This document shows, in pieces, positions 1 through 11,542 of a DNA stretch of 64,000 nucleotides. How positions within the stretch are numbered: position 1 is the stretch's first letter; each line of letters starts with the position of its first letter. Position numbers and translations under genes: made by a program. Origin of the DNA: Oikopleura dioica (Eukaryota; Chordata; Appendicularia; Copelata; Oikopleuridae); NCBI GenBank assembly GCA_907165135.1, contig OU015567.1, forward strand, positions 7,321,001 to 7,385,000, given 5' to 3'. The notes under the pieces are model-generated. The model was not told the origin of the DNA, did no database searches, and saw only the letters and a list, made by a program, of their open reading frames with translations.

Positions 1-598
1 GAGAAAACCAATCCTTCGTTGGAGAAAACAGAAGAACTAGCAATTGTATAAACGTCGTATTTTATTATTTTCTGTTTTCGACTGCGAATTTCAAAACACA
101 CAAAAACACAAAACAACACGACTGTTCAAGTACTGTGCCAAATCATTTATTAATAAAAAAACGATCTGTACTATAATTTATAAACAAAAAAGCTTCGGTG
201 GTTTTTAAACGTGTCATAGTTATGCATTTCTAGCGCCGTTTCTCGGGCAAATGTAAAAAACGCTAACCGCTGGTGGTATTAATAAGGACAGGTCTTGATC
301 CGCGGAATGCGTCATCATAGCTTTCTCGCAGCTGGCCGCTCTTGCTCAAAGTACTCTCTAAAGTAAGCAACGTGACTCATCAAGCTTGAATTTAAGATAC
401 GCAGCTTAACCCTGGCAGTTCGAAATATGCGTTGAAAACAACGAGGACTACCTCCACTTCAAAATAAGTGAATCGAAAATTTACGTATTTCTCCGTTTTC
501 AAAGTATACGTACCTTCGAAATTACATAACTTTGGCTGTGCAAGAAGCGTGAAAATTGAAAATCGAAAATTGAAAATTTCATTTGTCGAAGTTTAAAA

Positions 599-883
599 TC
601 ACCGCCCGCAGAGAACAAACAGCGCCGCCACCTGACGAGCCCAGTCATCAAAAAACGCCGCACTTGGCGAGTCTGGAATTGGAATGTTGAAATTTTCTTG
701 AGTACTTTGAACCGGCCAGATGTGTGGAGAACTCTGACGCGTTTTTTGCCAACTTTTTATTGGACATTTTTTCCATGCTGGCTGGGGGTGAGTACAACAA
801 ATTCCCGGAATGGAGGTTGTTAAACACTTGACATCAAAAATAACACAAGCTAAGACAAAAAGACTGTCAAGCTGTCGACGCAT
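599..883 (-). CDS. Possible small secreted protein, 94 aa
   Basis: An uninterrupted reading frame begins MRRQLDSLFVLACVIFDVKC, which looks like a signal peptide, followed by a short segment with four cysteines (ICC, KKC and a late C). It lies head-to-head with the + strand gene starting near 1094. I recognise no family, see no clear polyadenylation signal close downstream, and cannot exclude that a real gene here has introns or that this is chance. Treat as a candidate only. Confidence 0.28.
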   Translation of the reverse strand: MRRQLDSLFVLACVIFDVKCLTTSIPGICCTHPQPAWKKCPIKSWQKTRQSSPHIWPVQSTQENFNIPIPDSPSAAFFDDWARQVAALFVLCGR

Positions 884-1093
884 GTTGTCAAAATCCGTCC
901 CGTAAATTTTCCGCTTTTATCCTCAGAATAGCTTTTCAGAGATGGTAACCGAAGAAGAAGGAGAGCTCTCTGCAAAGCATATTTTTACACAACAGCTTGT
1001 TCTTGATGATTCTCCGATTTTTTATCGGCAAGAAGTTCAGGTGACTAAATCAATAAATTAAACGAATTAAAATGATATAAAACAGTGTCTGGG

Positions 1094-2701
1094 ATGCAAT
1101 CGAATCGGCATTCTAAATCAAAAGATGGAAAAGTACTCTTGTTTCCTAAAGAAGAAGCTTTGAAAAGAATTTGGACGAGAAAAGTCTCCGGCAAATTGAG
1201 CTTTGCAAATCATGGTTTTTCAACGCTGAATCAACGTAACACTTACATGACAGTTGGCTCTATTTTTTGGATTGCGGTCATGATAATTGGTATCCTTTGC
1301 TTTAAAATTTTCTCTTTATTTTTCAGCGAATCTGTATTCTTTGGAAAAATCGCGCGGCGTCACTACTTTTCTTACTTCGACTTGCAATCGGAATTACAAG
1401 CAGTGCATTCGAAGCGCAACAATGGATTACTGTGGACATTTGATGAAGCAATGTTTTCAAACGAAGAATTTCATTGTTCCGGAAACAATTTCCGAAATCA
1501 AAGCGAAAGATTCAAAACCCTCTTTGTTCTCGGAAGAAGAGAACGAAGTGAATTTGCGCCGCTGCCAGAAGAAAAAGTTTTACGATCAAAATGTGTGCAG
1601 ACATCTTTGTTCGAAAACGCTTGTTTTGGAATCAACAAGGAGAAACCCAATCTCGCCTTGCGAGTCGATCTGTTTCGAGTTGAGCAGATCATTCGATTCC
1701 GCCGGGGCAGTTTGTCCCTTTCAAACATATTGTCCAAAGGGTTGTCCTTGCCCTTTTTACGAGTGTGAAAAGTTCGAGGCGCGTCAGAAGTTGATTCCTG
1801 TCTTTGATTTGCGCCAGAGTTCGGAAGATCGCAGTATGGAGGCGAATGAGGACTTCAAGCTCATAACGGGTCGTTGGGAGAATCGAAGAATCGGGAAGTT
1901 TAAATTTCCAATAATTCTTTCTGAATTTAATGGCAATGGGGAACAAAAGAATGCCTATGCATCGAGTTTATTGCTCCCTTACGGAAGTTTTTATTGATAA
2001 TCCAAAGATATTCGCCAAAAGTTTTGGCCCAAAACAAGTTTGAAATCAATAAAAACACTCAAGTCAATTGGCGCTACTTTTCTCAATGGCGAGCATTTTT
2101 TGGTCGATGCAATAGGAAATCTGCTGAAAGTCAAAGAAAACGGTGATTTCCCCACATTTGTTCCGAATCGAATAAATAGCAAAGGAATGTAGGTAATAAT
2201 GCCATAATTACTTTTTGACTTTTTCAATAGAGGATTCTTCGTTTTCCACTTTGGCTCCTCGATTGGACTTCATCAAATCGAAATTCGCAGAAAAGACAAA
2301 GCCAAAAAAGTCTTTCCGGTAGTCGTCATCTGAAAAAGGTCGAACTAAAATAAGAAAGTTACGTTTTTCCACCCGTTTTGACCTCAAAAAGCTCACCAAC
2401 TGGAAGGGCAGATAAATGCTTCTATTACGCGCCTGATTACAATTTGGACCGTTTCGAAGAAGCACAGGGTTTCATCGCAAGCAACCATTTCAATGCGAAA
2501 ACATCTTCTATCAGTTTCAAAGGGGTTTTTAATTTAATGAGTGTCAGGATGGGCGACTATTACATCAAGCTTTCTTCGACTGTTTCCTTGAACTCGATTA
2601 GAAAAGACGAAGAAATGGAAAAAGGATGGCGAAAAAACGAGATTCATTTGCCGGCAGAATTTAGAGATTTGGATCCTGTCCTTGTCATTCCTATGAAATG
2701 A
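1094..2701 (+). CDS. Larvacean-type membrane protein with CPCP cysteine module
   Basis: Likely exons are 1094-1289, 1327-1965, 2008-2188, 2231 to about 2318, and about 2394-2701. Three introns (37, 42 and 42 bp, all GT-AG) join frames cleanly; the last junction is unresolved. The start is placed at the first in-frame ATG after an acceptor-like aaaacag, which would suit a trans-splice site. The N-terminal 60 or so residues are basic and cytoplasmic-like, then a hydrophobic signal anchor (TVGSIFWIAVMIIG) leads into a cysteine-rich part containing TYCPKGCPCPFYECEK. That module precedes kelch domains in many larvacean proteins, by my recollection of the family. The C-terminal half (GFFVFHFGSS, KCFYYAPDYNLDRF) is kelch-like but degenerate. 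AATAAA follows the stop within about 20 bp. The next gene starts 33 bp downstream on the same strand, so the two could be co-transcribed. Function unknown. Confidence 0.68.
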
Positions 2702-2733
2702 GTTAAACATTTTTTAAGGAAAATAAATAAAAT

Positions 2734-3603
2734 ATGTTTAACTCGGAAAAGATTGATTTGGAAAAGCTGCTTTTAATTCTGGTTTCAAGAAGTATTGAAC
2801 TCTCAAACACGCTGTACTCGCTGCTGTTCGAAGCGGAAGGGAAGTTTCTCACTCTCGGCAGCGAATGGATTGGCTCTCTGGTCAAATACGAAGAAAAATC
2901 TTTCTGCTTTTCAAAACTTTTTTCTTCAGATGATTATTGGTATACAGATCAAGGTGGAATCAACAACGACGAATGCGAATACTTCGGCATTGGAATCATC
3001 AACGACGAAAAAATCTTTCTTCAAAACTACGTTTTCGATATTTCGTTTGAAATTGTCATGAATTTCGAACAAATCGAGATCGAGTTCGTGCAGCAAAAGT
3101 CGTCGCGGAAAATGCACGTGACAAGCAATCCATTTTTCGCGTTTCACGACGACATCTTCCCCGCTTTTGCGAAAAATGCTGCTTCTCAGAGACAATTTCC
3201 TCAGCCCAGTCCCTTCTTGAAAACAATCATTCCGGACAACTCATTTTATTCGCTAGAGGAATTGAAGCATATTTCAACTTTGGAGATGAAACTCAATGGA
3301 ACAGAACATTTTGAGCTCGACATCGATTTTCGGCGAATTTATATTTTCCCAAGCGAGCTAAAAATTCTTGAATTTCAGCTTTTCGACGGAACAGCTCTTT
3401 TCAAACTCGGAAACACTGAAAAAGGCGCGCCTTGGATTGCATCCGACTATTCCAATGATCGCATTATTTTCGACGATCGTATTTTTTATTTAGAGAAACT
3501 AAGATTGAATTTCAGTTCAAACAATCAAAGCTGCTCATTTTTTATTGAAGTGAATAAGGAAAAGTTTGAATCCTTTGCACATTATATTATTTCAATCATT
3601 TAA
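2734..3603 (+). CDS. Unknown protein, single exon, 289 aa
   Basis: A long ATG-initiated frame rich in Phe, Glu and Ile begins only 33 bp after the upstream gene's stop and is followed by several AATAAA motifs. I see no signal peptide, membrane segment or known motif. The composition (many DYWYTD, FHDDIFPAF-like acidic-aromatic patches) is that of a folded protein rather than random sequence. It may be downstream in a two-gene operon with the gene ending at 2701, since larvaceans are known to use operons with trans-splicing. It could also be a lineage-specific relative of the kelch proteins on either side, but I cannot align it to them. The assignment as coding rests on length, start context and spacing. 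Confidence 0.55.
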   Translation: MFNSEKIDLEKLLLILVSRSIELSNTLYSLLFEAEGKFLTLGSEWIGSLVKYEEKSFCFSKLFSSDDYWYTDQGGINNDECEYFGIGIINDEKIFLQNYVFDISFEIVMNFEQIEIEFVQQKSSRKMHVTSNPFFAFHDDIFPAFAKNAASQRQFPQPSPFLKTIIPDNSFYSLEELKHISTLEMKLNGTEHFELDIDFRRIYIFPSELKILEFQLFDGTALFKLGNTEKGAPWIASDYSNDRIIFDDRIFYLEKLRLNFSSNNQSCSFFIEVNKEKFESFAHYIISII

Positions 3604-3680
3604 TAAAATAATCAAATAAATCAATAAATTAAACTCATAAAGAATGGAGAGCGCGAGATCAAAAGTATAATAAAATTGAG

Positions 3681-5691
3681 TGGACTGGAAAGCATCGAAA
3701 ACAGAAAAGTTCGAATCTTCAAGTTTGATCGTTCAACGAGCATTCGGAACTTTATTTATTCTTCGGCAAAGTCAAGCCAGATAAATGTTATAAGACCGTG
3801 GCCGTGGTTAAACCCTGACTATCGACCTTACGCACTCCTGGCTGACGGGTCCATCAAAGAAAATGCCTTTTTCAATCCTCCTTTTGGCAGCAAAATGAGT
3901 ATTTGCGAATATGCGCAGGATTTCAAACACGCACTGGTAAAAAATCAACTTCACCTTTTTGGCGGCAGAAATAATAAAGTAAAACAAAAAATTGAAACCG
4001 GAGAATTATGTTCATTTTATAGATTGCGCGACTAGATGGATGCCAATTCACAGAGTTGTCTGCGCAGTTTTATTATTCGTATGCGGGATATGCTTCAGTT
4101 TTATCAATTTCAGGAGGCAGTGAAGGTAAAGTGCATGATTTTCTAAACTAAAAATATATTCTTAGCGATCATTTGTTTTGATGGAGACTCTGAAAGAAAA
4201 TGCGAGCTGTTCGATGGATTTAAAGTCAGAGTGACTTTTGCGACTACATCGCCTCATCAATCGGGTGAATTGGCCCTTTACAATGGTCGTCCGACTGCAA
4301 TCGGGGGAGGTTTACCTTACGGGTAGGAGAACCGGTGATTATTTCGACTTTTTTCTGGGCTTAGGTAGGGAAGAGTTTGATGCAGTTTTGGAAAGCCCAG
4401 ATCATGCGGATCATTTTGACTATTGACACCATGGGGTAATCTTTTATCCTTAGGGCATCAAGGGCCTTTTAAAGTCCCAAAATCGAAGTTTTTCCGGAAA
4501 TCCGGTAATTTGAAGGCTTGTCCGGAGGTTTTGTGGAAAACTGCTTATGCCAATTCAAAGAAGAGGCAATGAGGAGTCAGAAACCGTCGAAAAAAGTAGT
4601 AGGCTACGGGGTTCCTGAGGAGCTAGAGGCTCTAGAAGTTGAGGAAATCACCCGGAAACGAGTAAATTTTCTCTAAAAAGGGATGAAATTGTATACTTAT
4701 ATATCCGGATTGGCTTTTATTACGTTGTTCTAGGTTTTTGATGTCAACTATTAATTTTGGGGTCATCTGAGGTCACTTGGGGTCATCTTCAAAAAAGATT
4801 AGAAATCTTTGAATAAATCACCCCAAGTCACCTCAGATGATATAATAGACATAGTTTATATCATATAAAGCGTTTTCATCCCTTTTTAGAGAAAATTTAC
4901 TCGTTTCCGGGTGACTTCCTCAACTTCTAGAGCCTGTAGCTCCTCTGGAACCCCCCTAGCCTACTACTTTTTTCGACGGTTTCTGACTCCTCAAAGCCTC
5001 TTCTTTAAATTGGCATAAGTAGTTTTCCACCAAACCTCCGGACAAGCCTTCAAATTACTGGATTTCCGGAAAAACTTCGATTTTGGGACTTTAAAAGGCC
5101 CTTGATGCCCTAAGGATAAAAGATTACCCCATGGTGTCAATAGTCAAAATGATCCGCATGATCTGGGCTTTCCAAAACTGCATCAAACTCTCCCCTAACT
5201 AAGCCCAGAAAAGAGTCGAAATAATCACCGGTTCTCCTACTTACGGGGTAGCAAAAGCAGCAGTCGAGACATTGACCAACTCAGGCTGGGTTTTTCTGCA
5301 AAACCATCCAAGGTAAAAAAAAGAAAGAGAGAGATAAAAATAATTGAAGATGGATTTCTTTGTTTTCTGCGATTGGGCTTCCTTCAGGAAGTGTCCTGAC
5401 AGTTGGAGGACTTAATCAAAGAAATCCAACGGGGAGGAACGGCGAATTCGATGACATTTGGCGACTGAAAGAAAATCACTGGTCCTTGATCGGTTCTCTT
5501 GAAAAAGTAAAATTAGAGTACGTCTCGAGTATTTATTACTTCAGTCTGTTCTTGGCTCATCAGCTTTATTATTCGATAAATTCATCTACGTTTTTCCTGG
5601 CTCCTACGACAAAGCAGAAGGCGTTTTTGGTCCATCACCAATTATAAAAATAAGCTTAGGTCAAGGTTTCAATTTTTTAAGGAGTATTTGA
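3681..5691 (+). CDS. Kelch-repeat protein interrupted by a transposon
   Basis: Exons: about 3681-3978, 4023-4125, 4166-4323 continuing at 5248-5312, 5350-5506 and 5545-5691. All joined introns are 37-44 bp GT-AG. The joined protein reads LHLFGGRNNK, IARLDGCQFTELSAQFYY, ALYNGRPTAIGGGLPYG, then VAKAAVETLTNSGWVF, FSAIGLPSGSVLTVGG and SALLFDKFIYVFPGSY. These are successive kelch blades with the double-glycine strand, in an order I know from larvacean kelch proteins. Between codons GGG (4321-4323) and GTA (5248) lies a 916 bp element flanked by CTTACGGG on both sides. Removing the element and one copy restores the blade without any change; read literally, TAG follows GGG at once. A GT (4323) to AG (5213) splice would also keep frame and add ten codons. 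The 5' end and signal peptide are not found, so the gene may start further upstream or be truncated. Confident as a kelch gene; whether it is functional is open. Confidence 0.8.
4324..5239. mobile_element. Foldback hAT-like MITE inside kelch exon
   Basis: The two ends are long inverted repeats of roughly 400 bp each. The left begins TAGGAGAACCGGTGATTA and the right ends in its complement, with arms matching through landmarks such as the ccatggggtaat segment (4430 and 5126). Perfect 8-bp direct repeats CTTACGGG (4316-4323 and 5240-5247) flank it, the length made by hAT transposases. There is no transposase frame. The middle (about 4740-4860) holds ggggtcatctgaggtca motifs that recur near 16120-16200, so a related sequence is present elsewhere in the window. 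Confidence 0.88.
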
Positions 5692-7258
5692 CAGCACTTA
5701 TTTATATTTTTAATTTGTTTTTGGAGCCTTGAAAAGACTCAGAAGAAAAGGTTTTGTCGACTGATGAAGTTGCAGTTCAAAAACATTCTGTTTACTTTCC
5801 TATTCTTTTTGTAACGCCTTCTGAATTTTAGAAAAAAAAATCTATGTACAAAATATTATTAAGACTTGATGTGATAAAAGTCCCGTAAGTTTTATCATAT
5901 GATTGTTAAACTATCAGAGCAACAGATAGGGCCATCGATTACTAGCTGTTTGAAGTCCGTATTTTCAAAATTTATTGATCATAAAGTAAGCTCCTTTCGA
6001 TATTACAGGCTGTTATTAGTATAGTATAAATTTTATAGCTTTGATCTGTGTACTGTTCGCAATAAAACTGTCATGGAATTTGACCTTTTTGTAGCTTTTA
6101 ATTCGTACTTTTAAAGAAAACAAGTGTTTTTGAAGCTCGTTGCTAGAAAGCTGCATGCAATTACAAACTTCGGGGCAGTTATTGTTATTGAGAAGTCTAG
6201 CCGAAGAAGTCGCCAAACATCTTGAAATCGTTGAGAATATTATCTAGCCTTGAAAATTGCAGCATCCAATTTTTTATTGGCTTTATTCGTTTTCAAACCT
6301 TTTGCAGAGAATCGGAAGAAAGTGCGAGTGCATGTTTCGATGTGTCAATGAACCAAGCTTGTCGTGTTGGCCACAGAAGCCTCGGTTCTTACAGTAAAGT
6401 CTTCGAACTGTAATTAGAAATGGGCAAAAGATCTAACCTGTTTTGCGTTACGCGCATGCAAGTAGAGCAGTTTCCCGAAACGAGAGAACTGAGCAAAAGT
6501 GAAAGAAGTAAAAAAACCTTCATTTCGTTTTCTCTTTTAGAGTGAATCCAAAAGGGAGACTTGATCTTTTGAACTGAGACTGTCGATTTTCCAATTTACC
6601 CATTTCAATTATCATTATTGATTAGTAATTTATCAGGTCTTTTTTGATGATCTTTGACAGGATAACCGATTCAGTCTAGTTTTTATCTTATCTGAGCAGA
6701 ATATCTTATTCAGAAGTAAATTTTTGGGGACAGGTGAGTCCATAAGTTGAACCCTTCTCATTTTTGCTGTAAGGTACAGCAATTTGAATTTATCCGTGGA
6801 TAAAATTCAGCCGGCAATTCTTATAACACTTTTACAAAACACACGAGTCGTGTGAGTACGGCACTTTTAAATTAGGAGTGGTGTGAATTTAATTGCCTCA
6901 ACTTATTTTCCATGTTAAATTGTCCATGCAGTTCCACCAATCTTTCCATACATACTTACCCCATAAAACCATATATTTTCTGAATCCTAACGAAAAGATC
7001 TAGTGCTTTGCTTCCGTATTAATAATGCGCCCGATTTTCAATTTTCGGTAAATCGGATTTTTGTCAAATTTTGAATAAAATGAAAGAAAAGTGCTATTTT
7101 AGGCGATGAACAGCAAAGTTGAGGTACTATAATGAGTTTCGACTTGGCTCAGTTGCACCGGACACCGTCAATCAAGTAAAGAATTATTAAAAATAAGGAG
7201 TTTTTGCAAAGAAAAGAAACGCAAAAAAGCTTTTGTTTTTCGATTTTATTCAAAATTA
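5692..7258. other. No supported gene; AT-rich spacer
   Basis: Between the kelch gene and the fragment at 7259 I find only short frames without recognisable domains (for example 6016-6216 minus and 6222-6413 plus). The latter contains several cysteines (FCRESEESASACFD, MNQACRVG) reminiscent of the cysteine modules of neighbouring kelch proteins, but it lacks a convincing start and splice pattern. It could be a decayed exon. Nothing else stands out. Confidence 0.4.
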
Positions 7259-7560
7259 TTGGCAGTGGGATCCTCCGTCAATGGCCCATTGAAAATGGCC
7301 TACTCGAGAAGTTCAATCGGCAGGTTCTATGGCGTCCTCTACTTGTTGGCAGTCCGAAATTCCGCTACTAGTAGTAGTGAAAATGTCACAAATTTCCAGA
7401 AAGTGATCGATTTCGTGACATTTGTGACATTTCGAGTGCTGTCGGTTATATCACACAACGTTGATTGACACCCATTTCGAAAGTCCCGGCAGCGCACTAA
7501 GACCTGTTGTTGAGGATGATAAACTCTTTTGCGCTAAAGATAGAGCTCTTGAGCGTACTA
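7259..7560 (+). pseudogene. Possible kelch-gene remnant
   Basis: A short stretch reading AVGSSVNGPLKMAY and, in another frame near 7466-7555, THFESPGSALRPVVEDDK resembles the ATAIGG... blade and following loop of larvacean kelch proteins. No start, no double glycine and no acceptable splice joins were found. A small inverted repeat (aaatgtcacaaat near 7380 with its complement near 7425) lies in the middle. I read this as a decayed fragment, weakly supported. Confidence 0.25.
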
Positions 7561-7651
7561 ATTGGTGCACGTTAACATAATATAAACTGAGGGTAACAGT
7601 GCTGTTAGCAACGGCAGAAAATCCCTCAAAAAAAGATCAAATAAAAAAGCG

Positions 7652-8140
7652 ATGAAAACCATCTTCGCCATGACAATCTTCGCTTCCGCCTCGGCCGAGT
7701 ACTTTGGCAAAATCCGAATGCCTCGGTTCGAGAAGCTGGTTGGTTCCGAGGTCGATTTAACCGGCCCCATTGCGGTTGCATCGAAGGACGACTGCGTAAG
7801 TCTCTGCCGAGCTGCTTCCATTTTCATCAGCCCGACAAGGCAGTACGATTCTCTCTGCGACTCGCCAAGTGCTTACCGCCACGGACAATGCTTTCTTTCT
7901 GGAATTCCAACCTTGCAAAAATTCAATCTTGACAAAACTGGCTCTCGCGCTTTGTCTTGCACCTTTCTCTGCTCTTACATGTCTGACTGCATGTTGGTAC
8001 AGACGGAGACGCGATATACAAGCAGACGAACCTACAAGACCTGCTCGTTTTTCAATGGATACGTCCAAATCGAGCCAACACGTCTCTCCGTCGAAGTTGA
8101 GATGAAAGAAGAAATCTTCGATGAATATTCTCGCATGTAA
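7652..8140 (+). CDS. Small secreted cysteine-rich protein, 162 aa
   Basis: A single-exon frame starts MKTIFAMTIFASASA, a good signal peptide with cleavage expected after SASA. The mature part has eight cysteines in two similar blocks: DDCVSLCRAAS ... YDSLCDS ... GQCFLSG, and LSCTFLCSYMSDCML ... YKTCSFFNGY. The spacing (C-xxx-C, then later C residues before an FF/FL-NG or LSG turn) resembles PAN/apple-type modules, which bind proteins or carbohydrates outside the cell. This family assignment is an inference from cysteine pattern only. The frame ends in an acidic tail. AATAAA occurs near 8257, downstream of the stop. Likely an extracellular or surface protein; role unknown. Confidence 0.65.
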   Translation: MKTIFAMTIFASASAEYFGKIRMPRFEKLVGSEVDLTGPIAVASKDDCVSLCRAASIFISPTRQYDSLCDSPSAYRHGQCFLSGIPTLQKFNLDKTGSRALSCTFLCSYMSDCMLVQTETRYTSRRTYKTCSFFNGYVQIEPTRLSVEVEMKEEIFDEYSRM

Positions 8141-8563
8141 CTGTTATTCCTGCTCCACCATCAGTACTTCTTTATCTATTATTTCTTTATATGCTGTAAT
8201 CATACTAGACAATAATTCCGTTTGTTGTTATTAACTACATGAGACAATCAAATTCAATAAAATGCATTCAAAATAATATTGACGCGGAGAAGATCTGATT
8301 CAATTTTGAATAAAGAACTTACAGTGGTACCTTAAACTGGGACCCCCTTTAGATCAACTCAATTGGCATTCCCTCTGAATGCGTTTTTCTTTGCTCTTAG
8401 TTTTGAATTTTTTGAGCTCCTGTGGCTAGACAAGAGCCAAAACCCATGGGCCATGGTCTAAGTGGTTCGAACATACTGATTAGTTGATAAAAGGTAAAGC
8501 GGGCCGAATTCGCTTCGCTTTTGAGTAAATTCGCTTTAGGGAATTCAGACCTCTTGTCATAAT

Positions 8564-9378
8564 CAGGGCTCTAAATCTGAGGCAAAAATCAAAAGTCCGG
8601 TCTGTCCAGGTCCGGGCACTTGGCCTAAATTTCGAAGTCTGGTCTGTCCAAGTCCGAATTGAAAACCCGGACTTTTAGTCTGGTCTAGTCCGGGAAAAGT
8701 CCGAAAAAGTCCGAAAAAGTCTGGTCCGAGAAAAAAGCCGAAAAATCCGGTCTGGTCTAGTCTAGTCCGAAAAAATCCGAAAATTTTCGAATAAAATACA
8801 ACAAAAAATCGATTTTTTTTCGAAAATTTTTCGACTTGAATCAAGAAAAACTATTATGACATAATAATTATGTTCAAAATATATTTGAATAAGACAAATC
8901 GAAACTTGCTCATCAGTAAGTACACATCGAAGATTTGAGCGCTGCTAGGACCCATCATCTTTTTTTTTATCTTGGAATCAAAAAATAATTTCCTAAGCTA
9001 TATTTTCTATGAAAAACTTACTGGGACACCAATCATGACAAAAAACCATATCATATGGCCCATATGGCTATTGTCAATAGCCTATTGAGACTTTTCGGAC
9101 TTTTTCGGACTAAATTTGTCTAAAAATAAGTCTGTTAGTAGTCTCAAATCGGTCCAGACTTCTCGGACTATCTCGGACTTTTCGGACTAAAACATAAGTC
9201 TTGAAGTAGTCCACCTTTTCGGACTTTTCGGACTTAGTCCGGCGACAAAGCCAAGTCTGGTCTGGTCTAGTCCAAAAATTTTCTCAGCCAAAAATCAGAA
9301 GTCTGGTCCGTCCGGCCGGACTAGACCGGACGGACTTCGGACTTAGTCCTAGCCCGGACTAGTCCATTTAGAGCCCTG
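8564..9378. mobile_element. Non-autonomous hAT-like element, intergenic
   Basis: The ends are inverted repeats CAGGGCTCTAAAT (8564) and ATTTAGAGCCCTG (to 9378), the CAG-G start being common in hAT elements. Flanking 8-bp direct repeats are GTCATAAT (8556-8563) and GTCATAAA (9379-9386), differing at the last base, so the insertion is not brand-new. The interior is packed with degenerate short units of the form gtccgaaaa / tctggtctagtcc in opposite orientation in the two halves, and carries no coding capacity. It lies between genes and interrupts nothing I can identify. Confidence 0.82.
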
Positions 9379-9386
9379 GTCATAAA

Positions 9387-10069
9387 AATACGGTATTATT
9401 AATACTTCTGGTATATTATTTGACCCTGACCGATTGGGTTCGTAAACAAACCGGGTTCGACGGTGAAGCACTCTGAAGCACTTAAGAAATAACAGTAGTC
9501 ATGGATGATCCATGATGGATCAGTGATCAAAGGTACCAATTTTAAATAACATAAAGGATGCTCCATCAAGCCTTGATGATCAAGGTTCACTCAAGATGTT
9601 GATTTTGACAATCAAAATATCTTATTTTATTTGATTGACATGACTGATTGATCTGTACATGAGTACACGAGGTGCTTCCCCGAGATAACTATACAGGCGT
9701 AACGCCTGGGAAGAGTATTCAATTAGTTTATCTCTTGATTATCAGTAACAGATGAAGTGAATGTTAATTCAAAGCAATAGGGTAGATCGGAACATTTCTC
9801 CACAAACAGCATTCTGATATGATATCGCGAGAATCGCCCGTAATGTACTAGAGGGTTTCTTATGGTTCCCCTGGTGATAAAAATTATACTATAATCTTGG
9901 GATTTATCGGGTAGTTCCAAGCTATTTACTTACGATAAAGAAGGACTCATTGAGATCTTGATTTTGTCAATTATCAAAATTTATATTATCAAGATTTATT
10001 GAAGCAGGGAAAATTTTGACGCATAAAAATAAGAGGTAAAGCGTGCAGAGAGGTACCAGATTGAGTGTG
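9387..10069. other. Spacer without supported gene
   Basis: AT-rich sequence with short frames only (for example 9399-9590 and 9723-9920 on the minus strand), none with a start context, signal peptide or motif. Several overlapping tgatcatgga / tgatccatgat near-palindromes occur around 9500-9600. I see no gene here. Confidence 0.5.
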
Positions 10070-11159
10070 CTAGTGACGAGGACTTCTATTTCTACGGGAT
10101 TGAAAGCTCTTCAATGTCTAAAAAAATAAATTAGAAATGCTTGTTTATAAAAAAAATGAAACCTTCAAGACGTCCATGTTGCAAACAGACATGGCATAAT
10201 CAATCGCAGTTCTTCCTTTGTTATCTTTCTGCTTCAAGTCGGCACCATTTCGCAAAAGCATGTAACAAAGCTCCTCTGTCTCTGGCTCAAAAGCTCTTCC
10301 TGCTACATCCATCAGCACAGTAGTGCCAAGCGGGCTTTTTGACTCGATGTTCGCGCCATTTTGTAGTAATAGTTTTATAACATCGTATCGAGGGGTAAGT
10401 GCACTCCCGGCAAGTAGGATTGGTGTTAGACCAGATACGGTTGATACATTTATTGAGGCCCCCTTTTGAACGAGCATCTCGACTACTTCTGTTTGCGCAT
10501 GCTGAAAATAACAATGATTACTGCCGGCTGCAATTTAAAATTTATAAATATCATTAACGCACGACTAATCTAATTTTAATAGCTAATTAAAATAGCTTCT
10601 TTTGTAAGATTTAATGACTTTTAATTTGATGATGGGACAACTAAAATAAATATATTATTGTAGTGAGTTTATAATTCTCAACTCACCAAGCAAGCATGAT
10701 GAATAGCTCTCCATCCACGATTATCAGCAGCATCAACTGGCAACTGTCCGACGCGAAGATAAAAATCCACCAACTTGACATTTCCGACCGAAGCCGCGAC
10801 GAACATATCCACTAGAATCGTCTTCGAACTCAGCAACGACTTCGTATGCAAATCTCGAACATAGTAACTATGCCTCGCAAGCTGTCTCTGAAATCCAGGA
10901 CCATTTGTTGGTGCCAACGCTTCTCGTGATTCCGATCGTGCTTTCATTTTCGAGCTCTGAAAAAAAGTTGGAAAAGCTCAAGTTGTTGTTTTTCCACCTT
11001 TTGCGGGTAGTTTTCTTTGTCGAGTTTTTCCAAGGATTTCGAGAAGGTCTTTTTCTCTAAATCAAAGTTATGGATGCGCACGTATCTCCCGCTCTTGGCA
11101 TGAGATTCACTCTCGTTAAGTTTCTTCCGGATCATCTGAGGAGTGTAAAAAAGCTTCAT
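10070..11159 (-). CDS. Ankyrin-repeat protein
   Basis: Read from 11159 downward. The first exon (MKLFYTPQMIRKKLNESES...) ends ENYPQK, followed by a 43-bp GT-AG intron. The second exon runs SSKMKARSESREAL ... FVAASVGNVKLVDFYLR ... DNRGWRAIHHACLV, and after a roughly 180 bp intron the third reads EMLVQKGASINVSTVSGLTPILLA, VIKLLLQNGANIESKSPLGTT, ELCYMLLRNGADLKQKDNKGRTAIDYA. A last 47-bp intron leads to a short tail and stop at 10070-10072. Four ankyrin repeats are visible with the G-x-TPLxxA and LLxxGAxxN signatures. Ankyrin repeats mediate protein binding; no catalytic domain is seen. The basic N-terminus is unlike any subfamily I can name. The true start could lie in an unrecognised upstream exon. 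Confidence 0.72.
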
Positions 11160-11542
11160 TATCGTAAAATTATGTTAAATTATCTTGCGCTTTGTCGAGT
11201 TTTCTCTCGCTGGGATAAATGTTGTGCGCAAATCGTTCGCTTTTGTACTTTTGAGCACTTGAGACTACTTCAAGGCACGCTTCGCAGATTTCAAGAAAAA
11301 AAAAACTATAATAGTCGGAATCGATTTCTCAAAAATAGAAAAACAGAAGCGGAACAGAAAGCCGTCTCAAAGAGGACGCAAAAGGTCGTCCGAACCCGTG
11401 GGGGGCTCATTCTTCCCATCGGGGCGTCCGGATGGGATTAATTTCTTTATGTTACCTATTGTAAATCTCCGCGAACGGCGGCGGAAGCTCTTTAGTTGCG
11501 TCCGATACTTTTTCATTTTCCCCAAGATTGTATATTATTTAT

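Noticed and set aside
942-1027. A short first exon MVTEEEGELSAKHIFTQQ for the gene at 1094
   Set aside because: All available donors are in a phase that leads into a stop in the next exon, so I start the gene at the ATG after the acceptor-like site instead.
4040-4097. An ATG giving a signal-peptide-like start (MPIHRVVCAVLLFVC) for a separate secreted kelch gene
   Set aside because: Joining 3978 to 4023 and 4125 to 4166 through 40-44 bp introns yields a continuous kelch protein (GGRNNK-IARLDGCQFTEL-SGGSEAIICF). That explains all flanking sequence, so the leader is an out-of-frame coincidence.
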